Source: Dipteris shenzhenensis
Taxonomy: Eukaryota > Polypodiophyta > Polypodiopsida > Gleicheniales
NCBI GenBank assembly: GCA_047967505.1
Contig: CM106539.1
DNA: 64,000 bases
Strand: one strand, 5' to 3'
Shown: in pieces, positions 34,929 through 46,103 of the stretch
Layout of the letters: the number at the start of each line of letters is the position of its first letter
How positions within the stretch are numbered: the first letter of the stretch is position 1
Position numbers and translations under genes: made by a program
Notes under the pieces: generated by a model
What the model saw: the letters and a program-made list of their open reading frames with translations, nothing else
Database searches by the model: none
Told to the model about the DNA's origin: nothing

Positions 34929-37900
34929 ATGTCTGAGAATCTGTCTACCATTGTCAGTGAGAAGCTTGACAAGAACAACTTCCAAGCATGGAAGTTTAGG
35001 ATGACAAACTTCTTTATGGGAAAGGGAGTTTGGGATTACATCAGTGGTGAAACTGCAGAACCAGTTTTGGGTGCTGCTCCCACTCCTGCTGAATTGAAGG
35101 CCTTTAAAGAATGGCATGAAAAAGCCAGAAAATGCCTGTATTGGCTGTCCGTTAGCATTTCAGATTCTATGATTGTGCATATACAAGATCTAGAGACGCC
35201 TAAGGAGGCATGGGATACATTGGTGAAGCTGTATAGCACAAATACCAAAGCACGAAAGATGGAGCTAAAGCAGGAGTTGCACAATGTGCAAAGGAAAAAT
35301 ATGAATATAAATGAGTATTCCTTGAAGGTGAAAGGCCTTGCAGATTCTCTTGCCTCCATTGGAGCACCTGTTGATGATGAGGACTTAGTGTCCGTGACCT
35401 TGAATGGTCTTGGGAAAGATTATGCACAATTTCGGACATCCATTGGAGTCTGTGAAACATTTCCTGATTTTCAGGAACTTATTGCTCTCTTGCTGAGTGA
35501 AGAGCAAAGGAATGGTGGTTCAGCCACCTCAACTTCTCAAGAGACTGCTTTCTACTCGAATACAGGTAGAGGCAGAGGTAGAGGAAGAGGCCGTTCTGGT
35601 GGCCGTGCAGGAAATCAGAACCAACAGCAACAACAGGAAAACCAGTCCTATGGAGGAGGACGTGGTAGTTCTAGAGGCAGAGGGAGCCAAAGAGGCCGTG
35701 GTTCATGGCAAAGGAACCAGCAAGTAAATAGCAGCACAGAATGCTATTATTGTGGAAAGCCTGGACACAAGGAGAATACATGCTATAAAAAGCAGAATGA
35801 CATCAAAAGTGGAAAGTTGCAGCAAAGCAACTATGCATCATCAAGTGGGCATGGTGACGACAGAAATGAGCACCTTTTTGTGATGCAGCATATGGTTAAC
35901 TCCATGTCAGGAGATGTTGCAGCTTGCAATGATGTTTGGTATGTTGATTCAGGTGCCTCTAACCACATGACCAGTCATGGTGAGTGGTTTCATGATGTCA
36001 GAAATTTGGATAAGCCAGGTTATGTTGAAACAGGTGATGATACTGCGCACCCAATTACGCAGGTTGGTAAAGTGTCATTGGCTATGCAGGATGGCAAAAC
36101 GAAGTACTTGGCAGATGTACTTCATGTTCCAAAAATCACTAAGAACCTGGTTTCAGTTGGCCAGATGGTTGAGCAAGGTCTGCAGGTTAGATTTAATCCT
36201 GATGGATGCTTTGTTGAAGACCTGAAAAATAAATGCCGCTTGGTTGCGAAAGGCAACAAAAATGGAAGAATGTTCACCTTGGATGTTGATATGCCTGAGG
36301 TGAAAGCTGCTATGTTTGCGCATGGGAGAGGTGTCATTGCAGATATTGAGATATGGCACAAGCGCATTGGGCACGTGAATATACAAAGGCTGAAATCTAT
36401 GCAAACGAAAAACATTGTTGCAGGTTTGCCTAAATTCAGAGTTGAGGGAATGCAAAAGGTATGTGAAGCATGCCAAATGGGTAAGCAGGCCAGACATGCA
36501 TTTCCCAAAAATGCTAAGGTGAGCAGAAGACCTTTGGAAGTGATCCATTCAGATGTTTGGACAACCAAAGCTGCTTCTATTGGTGGATGCCATTATTATG
36601 TGACGTTTATTGATGACTACACTAGGAAGGTGTGGATTTATTTTATGAAGCACAAAAGTGAAGTGTTCAGCCATTTCAAGGCTTTTAAGGCCATGGTTGA
36701 AAAAGAGAAAGGTGTGCATATTAAAGTGCTAAGATCTGATGGAGGGGGAGAGTACTTTTCAGAAGAATTTTGTGAATATCTGAAAGAACAGGGAATTCAA
36801 AGGAAGTACTCATGCAGGTCTACCCCTCAGCAGAATGGGGTTGCAGAAAGGAAGAACAGGCATATTGCAGAAGTAGGACGGGCGATCCTAAATGAGAAAA
36901 ACATGCCTGATTATTTTTGGGCTGAAGCAGTAGCAACTGCTGTTTATATTATGAACAGAACCCCCACTGCAGCTGTCCATGGCATGACGCCTGAAGAAAT
37001 GTATACAGGCCAAAAACCAGATATTTCTCACTTGAAGGTATTTGGTTGCATAGCTTATGTTCATGTTCCTGATGAGAAGAGAACAAAGCTGGATCCAAAG
37101 GCAGAAAAATGCATCTTTATTGGATATGCTCAGCACCAGAAAGGGTATCGCTGTTATAACCCTTCCACCCGCAAAATGCAAGTGAGCAGAGATGTTGTTT
37201 TTGATGAAATGAGCAGCTGGTATGCACCAATTGTTATGGTAGGAGATGCAGATGCAGGAAATGGGAATGCTGCAATAAATGCAGAGCAGCAATCTCAAGC
37301 CTTGAGTGGACCCAGAGAGTCTTCTACTAGTGGATCTAATGCATGGACAGGGAGATTGAGATCTAGTGAATCGTCACATGGCAGTCCTGATAGTGTTGTG
37401 CAGGTATCACATAAGGGAAAAGAAAAAGTGGACCATGCTCCAGTGTTTGATGTGTCTGCTGGTAGCTCTCATGTTGATGGAGAGTCAAGTGGCTCTCAAA
37501 TGAGCCTTGATGAGGAACTTGGGATTCCTTCTGTTGTTACACCTGGTGCAAGGAAAAGCAGGCATGATTTAAAGACTCCTGCAACTGATCCAGTTGTACG
37601 GAGGTCCACTCGTATTAAGTATCCAGTTGACAGGCTGAGATATGATGGGTATACAGCACATCACTATGCTTATATGGTCAAGGTTCTAGAGGAGCCAGAG
37701 CCCACATGTTTTGAGGATGCAGCAGGGCATAAAAATTGGGAAGCAGCTATGGATGAAGAGATGGCTGCCTTGGATGCAAACCACACTTGGGATTTGATGC
37801 CTTTGCCTCATGATAAGAAGGCTATTGGCTGCAAGTGGGTTTACAAAGTAAAGCACAATGCTGATGGGTCTGTTAGCAGGTACAAGGCAAGATTGGTTGC

Positions 37901-39284
37901 CAAAGGTTTTGCGCAGACATATGGAATTGACTATGAGGAAACTTTCAGCCCAGTTGCAAGGATGGCAACCGTGAGAGCAGTAATTGCTATGGCTGCTGCA
38001 AAGGGATGGTCTTTGCATCAGATGGATGTGAAAAATGCCTTTTTGCATGGTGATTTGCAGGAAGAGGTTTATATGATGCAGCCAGAAGGTTATGAGGATA
38101 AAGCACACCCCGATTTTGTATGCAGGTTGCGCAAAGCCTTGTATGGCTTAAAACAGGCGCCGAGGGCATGGTCAGACAAGATAGGGCAATATCTTGTCAC
38201 TATTGGATTTCAGATTTCCAATTCAGATTTTTCACTTTATGTGAAAAGGACAAACAGAGGGATTGTGCTTATAGTCATCTATGTTAATGACTTGATTATT
38301 ACAGGTGATAGTGATGCAGACATTAATGAAGTGAAGCTGCTGTTGAAGCAGAAATTTGAGATGAAGGATTTGGGAGAGCTGCGTTACTTCTTGGGCATTG
38401 AGGTTATTAGATCCCCAAGTGGGATATGGCTGTTGCAAAGGCAATACGGTTTGGACATGCTGTCCAAATATGGGATGACAGGCTGTAAGCCTATCTCTGT
38501 TCCATTGGAGCAGAATGTGAAGCTCAATGCAGAGTCAGGTGAGCTTCTTGAAGATATTACTATGTACAGGCGCATAGTAGGTAGCTTGATTTACATGACT
38601 ATAACCAGACCAGATTTGAGCTATGCTGTGGGGCTGGTGAGTCAGTTTATGCAGGCACCAAGGAAGCCACATTTGGATGCGGCTAGGCGCATACTGCGGT
38701 ATGTGAAGTCCACATTGCATTATGGACTGTTTTATGAAGCTGGGTGTGCATTACAGGTACATGGATACACAGATGCTGACTGGGCTGGTAGTGTCTCAGA
38801 CAGGAGATCTACTAGTGGTTTTATGTTTTCCCTTGGGAGTGGTGCCATCAGTTGGAGCAGCAAGAAGCAGCCAACAGTTGCCTTGTCGAGCACAGAGGCA
38901 GAGTACAGGGGTGCAGCAATGGCTGCATGTGAGGTAGCTTGGTTACGGAAGCTACTTGCAGATATGGGACAGTCAGTTCATGCAGCAGTTGTCATTCATT
39001 GTGACAACATTAGCAGCATCATGCTTGCTAATAACCCAGTTTATCATGCTAGAACGAAGCACATTGAGGTGCATTATCACTTTGTGAGAGAGAAGGTTCT
39101 AGCTGGTGAGATTGATCTTGTCTATGTCAGCACTGAGGAGCAAGTGGCTGATATTTTTACGAAGGCATTGGGTACCGAGAAGCTTCGCAGATTTAGGAGC
39201 TTGCTTGGTGTACGTGAGATGGATTTGAGCTTGAGGGGGAGTGTTGAGATATCAAGCTCTATCCTCGACATATCTCCTGGATGA
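34929..39284 (+). CDS. Copia Gag-Pol polyprotein, 1451 aa, with YVND in RT
   Basis: One open frame from MSENLSTIVSEKL. Gag is followed by an RG-rich stretch and the knuckle CYYCGKPGHKENTC at about 272. Protease active site DSGA is near 340. The integrase zinc region has H477-KRIG-H and CEAC near 512. The integrase triad is D542, D604 (LRSDGGGEY) and E640 (AERKN), with D-35-E spacing. RT (about 960-1200) shows [33 protein letters not shown] and [10 protein letters not shown]. RNase H (about 1282 on) shows TDADWAG, SSTEAEYRG and HCDNIS. Order Gag-PR-IN-RT-RH is Ty1/Copia. The RT box reads YVND (AAT at 38286-38288) where A6 has YVDD. This Asp is one of the metal-binding pair, so RT is predicted inactive. 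The stop lies inside the 3' LTR, so the last 14 residues are LTR-coded. Confidence 0.95.
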   Translation: MSENLSTIVSEKLDKNNFQAWKFRMTNFFMGKGVWDYISGETAEPVLGAAPTPAELKAFKEWHEKARKCLYWLSVSISDSMIVHIQDLETPKEAWDTLVKLYSTNTKARKMELKQELHNVQRKNMNINEYSLKVKGLADSLASIGAPVDDEDLVSVTLNGLGKDYAQFRTSIGVCETFPDFQELIALLLSEEQRNGGSATSTSQETAFYSNTGRGRGRGRGRSGGRAGNQNQQQQQENQSYGGGRGSSRGRGSQRGRGSWQRNQQVNSSTECYYCGKPGHKENTCYKKQNDIKSGKLQQSNYASSSGHGDDRNEHLFVMQHMVNSMSGDVAACNDVWYVDSGASNHMTSHGEWFHDVRNLDKPGYVETGDDTAHPITQVGKVSLAMQDGKTKYLADVLHVPKITKNLVSVGQMVEQGLQVRFNPDGCFVEDLKNKCRLVAKGNKNGRMFTLDVDMPEVKAAMFAHGRGVIADIEIWHKRIGHVNIQRLKSMQTKNIVAGLPKFRVEGMQKVCEACQMGKQARHAFPKNAKVSRRPLEVIHSDVWTTKAASIGGCHYYVTFIDDYTRKVWIYFMKHKSEVFSHFKAFKAMVEKEKGVHIKVLRSDGGGEYFSEEFCEYLKEQGIQRKYSCRSTPQQNGVAERKNRHIAEVGRAILNEKNMPDYFWAEAVATAVYIMNRTPTAAVHGMTPEEMYTGQKPDISHLKVFGCIAYVHVPDEKRTKLDPKAEKCIFIGYAQHQKGYRCYNPSTRKMQVSRDVVFDEMSSWYAPIVMVGDADAGNGNAAINAEQQSQALSGPRESSTSGSNAWTGRLRSSESSHGSPDSVVQVSHKGKEKVDHAPVFDVSAGSSHVDGESSGSQMSLDEELGIPSVVTPGARKSRHDLKTPATDPVVRRSTRIKYPVDRLRYDGYTAHHYAYMVKVLEEPEPTCFEDAAGHKNWEAAMDEEMAALDANHTWDLMPLPHDKKAIGCKWVYKVKHNADGSVSRYKARLVAKGFAQTYGIDYEETFSPVARMATVRAVIAMAAAKGWSLHQMDVKNAFLHGDLQEEVYMMQPEGYEDKAHPDFVCRLRKALYGLKQAPRAWSDKIGQYLVTIGFQISNSDFSLYVKRTNRGIVLIVIYVNDLIITGDSDADINEVKLLLKQKFEMKDLGELRYFLGIEVIRSPSGIWLLQRQYGLDMLSKYGMTGCKPISVPLEQNVKLNAESGELLEDITMYRRIVGSLIYMTITRPDLSYAVGLVSQFMQAPRKPHLDAARRILRYVKSTLHYGLFYEAGCALQVHGYTDADWAGSVSDRRSTSGFMFSLGSGAISWSSKKQPTVALSSTEAEYRGAAMAACEVAWLRKLLADMGQSVHAAVVIHCDNISSIMLANNPVYHARTKHIEVHYHFVREKVLAGEIDLVYVSTEEQVADIFTKALGTEKLRRFRSLLGVREMDLSLRGSVEISSSILDISPG

Positions 39285-39539
39285 CTATCATTTATGTCAC
39301 CGCCTATGTTAGTTGTACTCGTGGTGTAGTTAGACTACCACGTATGTTTTTGGTTTGGGTTCACATATGAACCACGTATTCTAGGTTTTGACATATAGGG
39401 TATTTCCCTCTTCTATTGTATTGTTGTTGTGTGCAAAAGTGAAGAAAGGCTTCACCCTCCAACCTTGTGTCCTCTCTCTTTTGTGTGTTGTGAAGAAAGC
39501 TGAACTTGAGTCTCCTATCTCTCTCCCTTATTCTTTACA
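39242..39539 (+). repeat. A-alpha 3' LTR, 298 bp
   Basis: It is identical to the 5' LTR except for one base near its start. The Pol stop codon (39282-39284) lies within it. Confidence 0.96.
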
Positions 39540-39668
39540 CCTAGGTGGCATACTAACTGTGCCACTAATTGGAGTACATAAAGATAGCTGTCATCTAGCT
39601 ATTATTCATGGGCAGTGTACCAACCGCATCTGTAGCTAACAAGTCAGTGACATAAATGCACAACGGTG
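39540..39668 (-). repeat. A-beta LTR fragment, second part
   Basis: It continues the inverted A-beta LTR of 34003-34092 after the CCTAG duplication. It stops at about 39668 at a junction with Gypsy RT sequence. Confidence 0.75.
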
Positions 39669-42600
39669 TTTGTTTGAATGGATGCACAAATCATCCAAGA
39701 ACACCTGTAAAAACTTATTCAAAAATGACTTGAAAGCTGTGAACATGACTCGCTAGAATGTGGTTGGGGCATTACAAAGGCCGAATGGCATGACTCTATA
39801 TGCAAAAATACCCCATTCTGTAGAAAATGTTGTTTTTGATTAGTCTTGAGGAGCAATTTGCACTTGGTTATAGCCACTGAAGCCATCCAAGGAGCTATAT
39901 ATTTCGGATCCTACCACCTTTTCCAACATTGTTTCTATTAAGGGTAGGGGATAGTGATCCCTAATTGTGGCGGCATTCATATTTTTTAAGTTTACGCATA
40001 TTCTGAGCTTCTTGTTGCATTTAGGTACAATGACAATGGCTGAAACCCAATCAATGTGCTCTATCTCATAGATGAATTCGGCATCTAAGAGTTTTTCCAG
40101 CTCGTCATAAACCATGGTGCCATATTTAGGATTTGTGCAATAAGGTCCACATACCTTAGGGTGAGCACCTTCCCTTATAGGTATTGTGTGTACTACCACT
40201 TCTGGTGAAATTCCTTTCATCTCTTTGTATGACCATGCTAGGCAGTCACAGTATTCCATTAGGAGTTCTTTGAGTTTGGTTTCATCTTTTTGACGAAGCT
40301 ATTTCCCAATGAAAACCAATTTTTCTTCCTCCCCTTCAAGGGCGAGGTTTATTGTCTGTGTTTTTGCTGGTCCCTCATAGATTGGAGTTTCACCAATGCT
40401 ATCAATTTCTTGAACTTCAGATTCTGTGAGTGGTCTTGGCATTGCTATTGGTGCATTTCCACTTGTATAATTCTTGAAGTATTCAAGCACTTCATGAAGA
40501 TTGGCCTCTAATGGGGTTGAACTAGCCTGACATGTGTCATGTGTACTGGGTGGCATAGTTGCATATATTAATCTGTTAGGCTCTTCTTGACTTTATTTTT
40601 TTGAAGTCTCCTGATCGAGCTTCATCCACACATGTGGCTTATATTTCCGAAACTTCTTACATTGGGAACTGTGGGGTAACTTTTCCACTGGTAAGGTGTT
40701 TCCAAGTAAGGGTTCATTTGCTGTGCATACTCCTTCCAGTCCCTTAGGGTATCATTTAAGAATGGTGGTTTTGATTTTGAGGGAGCTAACTTTGCAAGGT
40801 ACAGTTCGACAATCCTTGTTTGGACTCGTTCGAATTCATTGAAGTGCTTGACCTTGTCTTTTCTGTGATTTCCTCCTTCAGCTTTCTTGCAAGATCTTTT
40901 GTTGTTATTCAACTGCGGAGGTTCAACTTTTGGGAGCTCGACTGTCATTAGGGAATGCAGAATGGCTAAGTCATTATCAAAGATTTGATCTTCAATTTCA
41001 GCATTCGTAGCCTATGTTTCAAGGTCCCAAGGAAAATCTGAGTCATCATTGGTATTGGTACCTTCTTCAGATTCATTATCCCATTCGAGGTAAGTCAGCC
41101 ATAAAGAATTCTAGTTTGATTGGTTCTTCATGTGTCGGTGGAGGATCAACCTGTAGCACCTTCGCATCGATCTATGAGAAGATGGGGTCTAATGAATGCT
41201 AGTTATCAATGGTTGCCAATGTTTGTATCCAGTTATTGACATTGCTTTGTGAGTCACCTGCTATGGCATGCTATTGTAGGGGATCTGATTTGCTTGAGAT
41301 TGTCGTAGAAGATGTGTCATCCAATGCTCTAGGCACAATTGGTTTAATAGCTCCTATCCCCACATTCACCCTGACTGTAGTGTCTCGATTCTAGATTGTC
41401 AGTCTATCAATTCCCCAGTCATGGAGGGCTGATGCTTCCCGTAACCAAGGACGTCCCAATAAGATTTGATAGGATTTTTTGGGCAGATCCAAGATTAAGA
41501 ATGGAAGGGAAAAGTGGACTCCTGCGATCTTTGTGGACACACCATTCACTATTCCCAAGGGTTTAGCCCGTGAATCATCAGCAAGGCGTATGTGGAAATT
41601 AGCCTTTTGCATTGGTGGGAGACCCCATTCTTCGTAGAGCTCCTTTGATAGGACATTTACACCTGCTCCACCATCCACTATGGCTTGGACTTTATTATAT
41701 GTCTTGTGGATCAAAGGCACAGTAATGTTGCATATGTCATCTCTCTCACCCATCCGCACAGGGATATATTCAATGTGGTTCATAGGTAGAGGGGGATTTG
41801 CGAGTTCAACCCATCCTTTGAAACTCTCCCAGAGATTGGGACAGTTCCGTAGGAGGATTCCAATGGGAATTGACACAGGGCAACTCAGGATGCTAGAGAG
41901 TGCGGCTCCTTCAAGTTGACATGGCGGTACATTCTGTTGTGGAGTCTATTGTTGGAACAAAGGCTCGAGTACAGTACCATTACTTTGTGGGGCCAAGTTA
42001 TGGATTCGGTCTTGAGCTTGCTTCTCAGCCTCAAATTGAGCTTGTTCATTTTGGACCCATTGTTGAAGTGCCTGAAAACGAGCCTTCTCCACCTCTGCAT
42101 TTGGATATGGAGCGTCTTTTATTACAGGCTCGGGAGTTGATGTGGATGAGCTCAGTTGCTCATTGCTTGGTAGAGGTGGAAGCACTTGTGCTTTCTTTTT
42201 AAGAAGCCTCTTTGGTTGGATTGGAATGTGAAGGTCCTTGGTGGCCTCTTTCTGTTGGCGTGTAATTACATTGACAGGTTGTGACTTTACACTTGCCGGA
42301 CCCAGACTTTGATGGTCCACCCCAATGATGCCGATGGGGATGTCAGGCTTAACCTCTATTTGTTCTGGGATCTTATTTTTTATGGGACAATCCATGCACG
42401 CATGTCCTATGCCACAATCTCTACAGAGTGGTTGGAAAGTAGCTGGGCTACCACGATGAGGGCACTCTGTGATCTGGTGATTTTCTCCACAATCGTAACA
42501 TTTGATTGGTGCTTGAAATGTCTTGGGTTGTACTTGATTTGCATAACCTTTATTAGACCCTCTGTACCTTCTACATAGGACACTGGGTACTCTGCTTCAT

Positions 42601-43195
42601 ACTCAAATAACGAGTCCACTTCCTCGGCTTGTAATTGATGTATTGGAACTGCCTGAGGAGCTGCATTTGGTGCTCTTGGATATGGTTGTGGATTCGGATT
42701 CTTGAGTAGTTGTGGGACTTGTGTCCAAACGGGAATAGGATTTAGTCTCGGAGCTGGGGGCACTTGTGCAAGTGCTGCTTGCCTATATACTGGCATGGGT
42801 GCTGCTTGGTATTGTTTAGGTCGAGGCGGGTTATTGTGCATGTTGAAGATGTAACTGTTCTCATCATGGCCGCCGATGATGCAAATATGGCACCACAACC
42901 TTGGTGGTGGATTTGCTTGTGCAGTGATCCTGGCTTTGAGGACTGGTGGGCACTCATTTGCTGTATGATTTGCCATGCAGTGTGGACACCAGACATTTTC
43001 TTGCCATGGATATGTCTGAGTTGGCAGCTGAGACAAGTGAAGTTTTTGTTCCATGGCCTGCATCATGTCTTCTTTTAGCTTCATGGTCATGGCCTCTAGG
43101 CGATCTTCATTGGATGTTTCGGCAGTGTCCTTTGATTTATCCTTTTCCAGGTGCTTATCTCGTGTATTAGGCCTATTGTCATCACTGCTAGTGTC
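39669..43195 (-). pseudogene. Gypsy G2 fragment: Gag, protease, start of RT
   Basis: Minus-strand order from 43195: Gag tail with WCPHCMANHTANEC and CHICIIGGHDENSY (42407-43090), a Pro/Gln-rich region, and protease VQAIVDGGAGVNVLSKELYE (41391-41876). A linker with MPRPLTESEVQEIDSIGE (40299-40556) follows, then Gypsy RT (39840-40259: LAWSYKEMKGI, LRICVNLKNMNAATIRDHYP, SSLDGFSGYNQV) continuing to a VFLDDLCIHSN box near 39670-39690. Stops and frameshifts separate the blocks. Both ends are truncated at junctions with Copia sequence, and no LTR remains. Confidence 0.85.
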
Positions 43196-43953
43196 TGTAA
43201 GCCTATTTCAGTTCCTTTGGAGCAGAATGTGAAGCTGAGCATAGATGCAGGTGAGCTTTTGGAAGACCCTACTATGTACAGGCGCATAGTAGGAAGTTTG
43301 ATTTATACGACTATTACCACGCATGATTTGGGCTATGCTATTGGATTGGTAAGTCAGTTTATGCAGGCTCCAAGGAAACCGCATTTGGATGCAGCTAGAC
43401 GCATACTCAGGTATGTGAAGTCCACATTGCAGTATGGACTATTTTATGAGGTTGGGGTTCGAATACAGTTGCATGGATACACTGATGCTGATTGGGCTAG
43501 TAGTATTTCTGATAGACGATCTACTAGTGGATATGTTTTCTCTTTTGGGAGTGCTGCAGTCACTTGGAGCAGTAAGAAACAGCCTACAGTTGCCTTGTCG
43601 AGCACAGAGGCTGAGTATAGGGGTGCAGCAATGGCTGCATGTGAGGTAGCTTGGTTGCATAAGCTACTTTATGACATGCATCAGTCTACAGATGGGCCAG
43701 TTGTCATTTATTGTGACAACATGAGCAGTATACACTTGGCAAATAACCCAGTCTATCATGCTAAAACAAAGCACATTGAGGTGCATTATCACTATGTGCG
43801 GGAGATGGTTTTACTAGGTCTTATTGATCTAGTTTATGTTAGCACAGAGGATTAGGTAGCTGACATATTCACGAAGGCATTGGACGCAGAGAAGCTGTGC
43901 AAGTTCAGAGACCTGCTTAGTGTGCAAGAATTGGGATTGAGCTCGAGGGGGAG
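43196..43953 (+). pseudogene. Copia A5, 3' part: end of RT and RNase H
   Basis: It starts abruptly at KPISVPLEQNVKLS and runs through RNase H ([47 protein letters not shown]) to VSTED followed by TAG (CAG in A6). The Pol end, with the polypurine tract GAGGGGGAG, then precedes the LTR. Confidence 0.85.
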
Positions 43954-44305
43954 TGTTGAGATATCAAGCTCCACTCGTGATATGCCAGGGTGACCGTTGT
44001 GCATTTATGTCATCGACTTGTTAGCTGTAGATGCGGTTGGTACACCGCCCATGAATAATAGCTGGATGACAGCTATCCTTATGTACTCTAGTTCGTGGCT
44101 CACTTAGTATGCCACCTTAGTTAGCTGAGTTTGGTTTGAGATCCACATATAGGGTTCTTCTATTTCTTTGTAGTAGAGTTCTTTTGGCTTTCACAACTAA
44201 GAAGAGAAAAATTATTTTCAGCCTCCACCTTTGTGTGTATTCCCCCATTGTGTATGTGAGAAAGCTGCAAGTGAGACTCCTTCCTTCTCTCCCACTATCT
44301 TCACA
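43954..44305 (+). repeat. A5 3' LTR (A-beta type), 352 bp
   Basis: It runs from TGTTGAGATATCAAGCTC to CTATCTTCACA. The 5' end of A5 is lost, so no target duplication can be tested. Confidence 0.9.
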
Positions 44306-44962
44306 AAAGTTCTCCCACTTGTGTACCTTTTGGGCATGACAAACTTAACCACTTTAAAGTAGAAAAATAGTACCACCTTACCCTATATATAACCTTCTAC
44401 ATAACCTTTCCATATATTTATAACCTCCTTTATTTCAAATGATAAGAAGCACAAAAATTTGTTCATATAACATTGCTTTATGTTACACCATGAATGATTG
44501 TAATTACTTGTAAAGAAACATTGAGTTTGGTTTGATGGCATATCCTCCTAGGTCAAAGCATGTAGACCTTTGTAGTTCACTATTCATGTCCATGTCTATT
44601 AGTCTCATTAGCTTGTGCATGATTTGGAGCTTTCTTAGACCTGGACATGGCAAGGGAGAGCACAATAGTGCAAGGGGTATTGTAAATAGAATGCTGACTC
44701 ATAAAAATATAAATCAAGGTGGTGCAAAGCTATAACGTGCTAGTGATGTTGTGACATTCCTATAGGCTAGCATAAAATGGATGCTCACACTTTATATCTC
44801 CTAAAAGGCAAAGATTTTGAATGCTTTTTCTAGGAAGTTAAAGAACAAAATGTGAATAGAGATGTCTTATGGAGCTATGATTCCATTCCTAACACTCTTT
44901 CCCTTCATTTTGTTAATGGGTACTCTTCAACACTTAGCACCACTTAGATCATGCTACTATAA
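44306..44962. other. Unique sequence, no gene recognised
   Basis: AT-rich sequence without similarity to the elements in this window. Short open frames such as 44532-44735 lack recognisable motifs. It continues after TRG2 at 47600-47842; the target duplication TATAA joins the two parts. Confidence 0.6.
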
Positions 44963-45251
44963 TGTTGGGATATCTCAAGGTGTATGCCTCAGGCACACCT
45001 TATGTTTCTATGTGTGAGTGCTAGAGGCACAGTTAGGTGCCCACAAGCATAGTTAGGTGGTGGAAAAGCCACATAGGATGATTGAGTGAATCTAGGAGCA
45101 GATTGAGGAGATGATTGTGGAGCTTTGAGGTCATCAGTGATGTCAGTGACCTTGTATGAGGTGCCTACTTAAGGACCTCTTTCTTCTTCATTCTATAAGC
45201 AAGTACTCTGATTTTGTGTCAACTCTACTCTTTCCTTTCAGTGTTCCAACA
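44963..45251 (+). repeat. TRG2 5' LTR, 289 bp
   Basis: It starts TGTTGGGATATCTCAAGG and ends GTGTTCCAACA. It has CATAG where the 3' LTR has CACAG. Confidence 0.95.
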
Positions 45252-46103
45252 TGGTATCAGAGCCATTTGATCCCCCTTGAGCCCATTTTTGCCACATCAT
45301 CATCTTCTTCCTCTTCTTCTTCTTCACCATCTCTCCCTCTTCTTCCAAAAATTTGCTTGAGCTTGTTCTCCTCTGATTCTCACCCATTTCCCACGCCCTT
45401 CCAGCTGGAGATCCCTCTTGTTAGGGCAAATTTCGGGCTACAAGCAATTGGAGAATAACCCACTCTGCTGGTCGTCATTCCGCGAACTTCATCGAATCTT
45501 CTTCCTGCAAGTTCTCTGCGCCTGCTCTGTCTTTGTCTAATTCCTTTCAGGGCAAGCTTCTCGATACCTAGAGCTACCTTGTGCTGAAATTTGAGCAGCA
45601 ATGGCTGCATATTGAAGGAGAAAACAGAAAAAAACCAGTCGACTTTGTTCAAGAAGGTGAAGGCGACCTGACGCATATTTTCGCCTCTTCTTCCCAGAGG
45701 ATCTACTGTGGTATACCAGCTTTCTTTTGCCTCAAAAATCCCCCTTTCTTTTGCTTTGAAGAGTGTGATATGAGCCCTCCAAGTTCAGCTCTCTAGTTTT
45801 GACAGTTTTGACATACTTTTGAAAATGATGCTACATAAAATGCTACTCTAGCATTTCTGGTCTTTTGAAGTTTTCAATAACTTCACTACAAGTGTTGCTT
45901 CAGTTTTGTTTTGACTTGCTAGACTTGGTTGTGATTGGAAAGTGTTTTATTCACTTCTATGAAGCATGCAAAAAGTAGCATCATTGTTTGAAAACTAGTC
46001 ACTACTATTTGCTACATCAAGTGCCTATACTTTGGAAGTATTTCAGTTCTTTTTGCCTTGTAAGAGAGATAGACACTGCCCAATATCTGGGTTAGACCCT
46101 CTC
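45252..46103 (+). other. TRG2 leader
   Basis: About 850 bp from primer site to gag, with a CTT/TCT-rich stretch at 45300-45360. It is homologous to the TRG1 and TRG3 leaders. No coding is supported. Confidence 0.65.

Larger units (their letters stand above)
34093..39539 (+). mobile_element. Full-length Copia element A-alpha, 5447 bp
   Basis: LTRs 34093-34390 and 39242-39539 (298 bp each) differ at one position (CCCGG / CCTGG). TSD CCTAG is at 34088-34092 and 39540-39544. The primer site TGGTATCAGAGCC starts at 34391, and the polypurine tract TTGAGGGGGAG abuts the 3' LTR. A single Gag-Pol frame spans the inside. By LTR identity it is among the youngest insertions in the window. Confidence 0.97.

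Noticed and set aside
35036-38720. Many minus-strand frames opposite the A-alpha Gag-Pol
   Set aside because: They mirror a long coding frame on the plus strand and contain no independent domains.
43151-43855. Single 234-codon protein
   Set aside because: The first residues come from inverted Gypsy sequence. Real family-A Pol begins at about 43196.
44532-44735. 67-codon frame in unique sequence
   Set aside because: No motif, no splice context and no similarity to anything else in the window.
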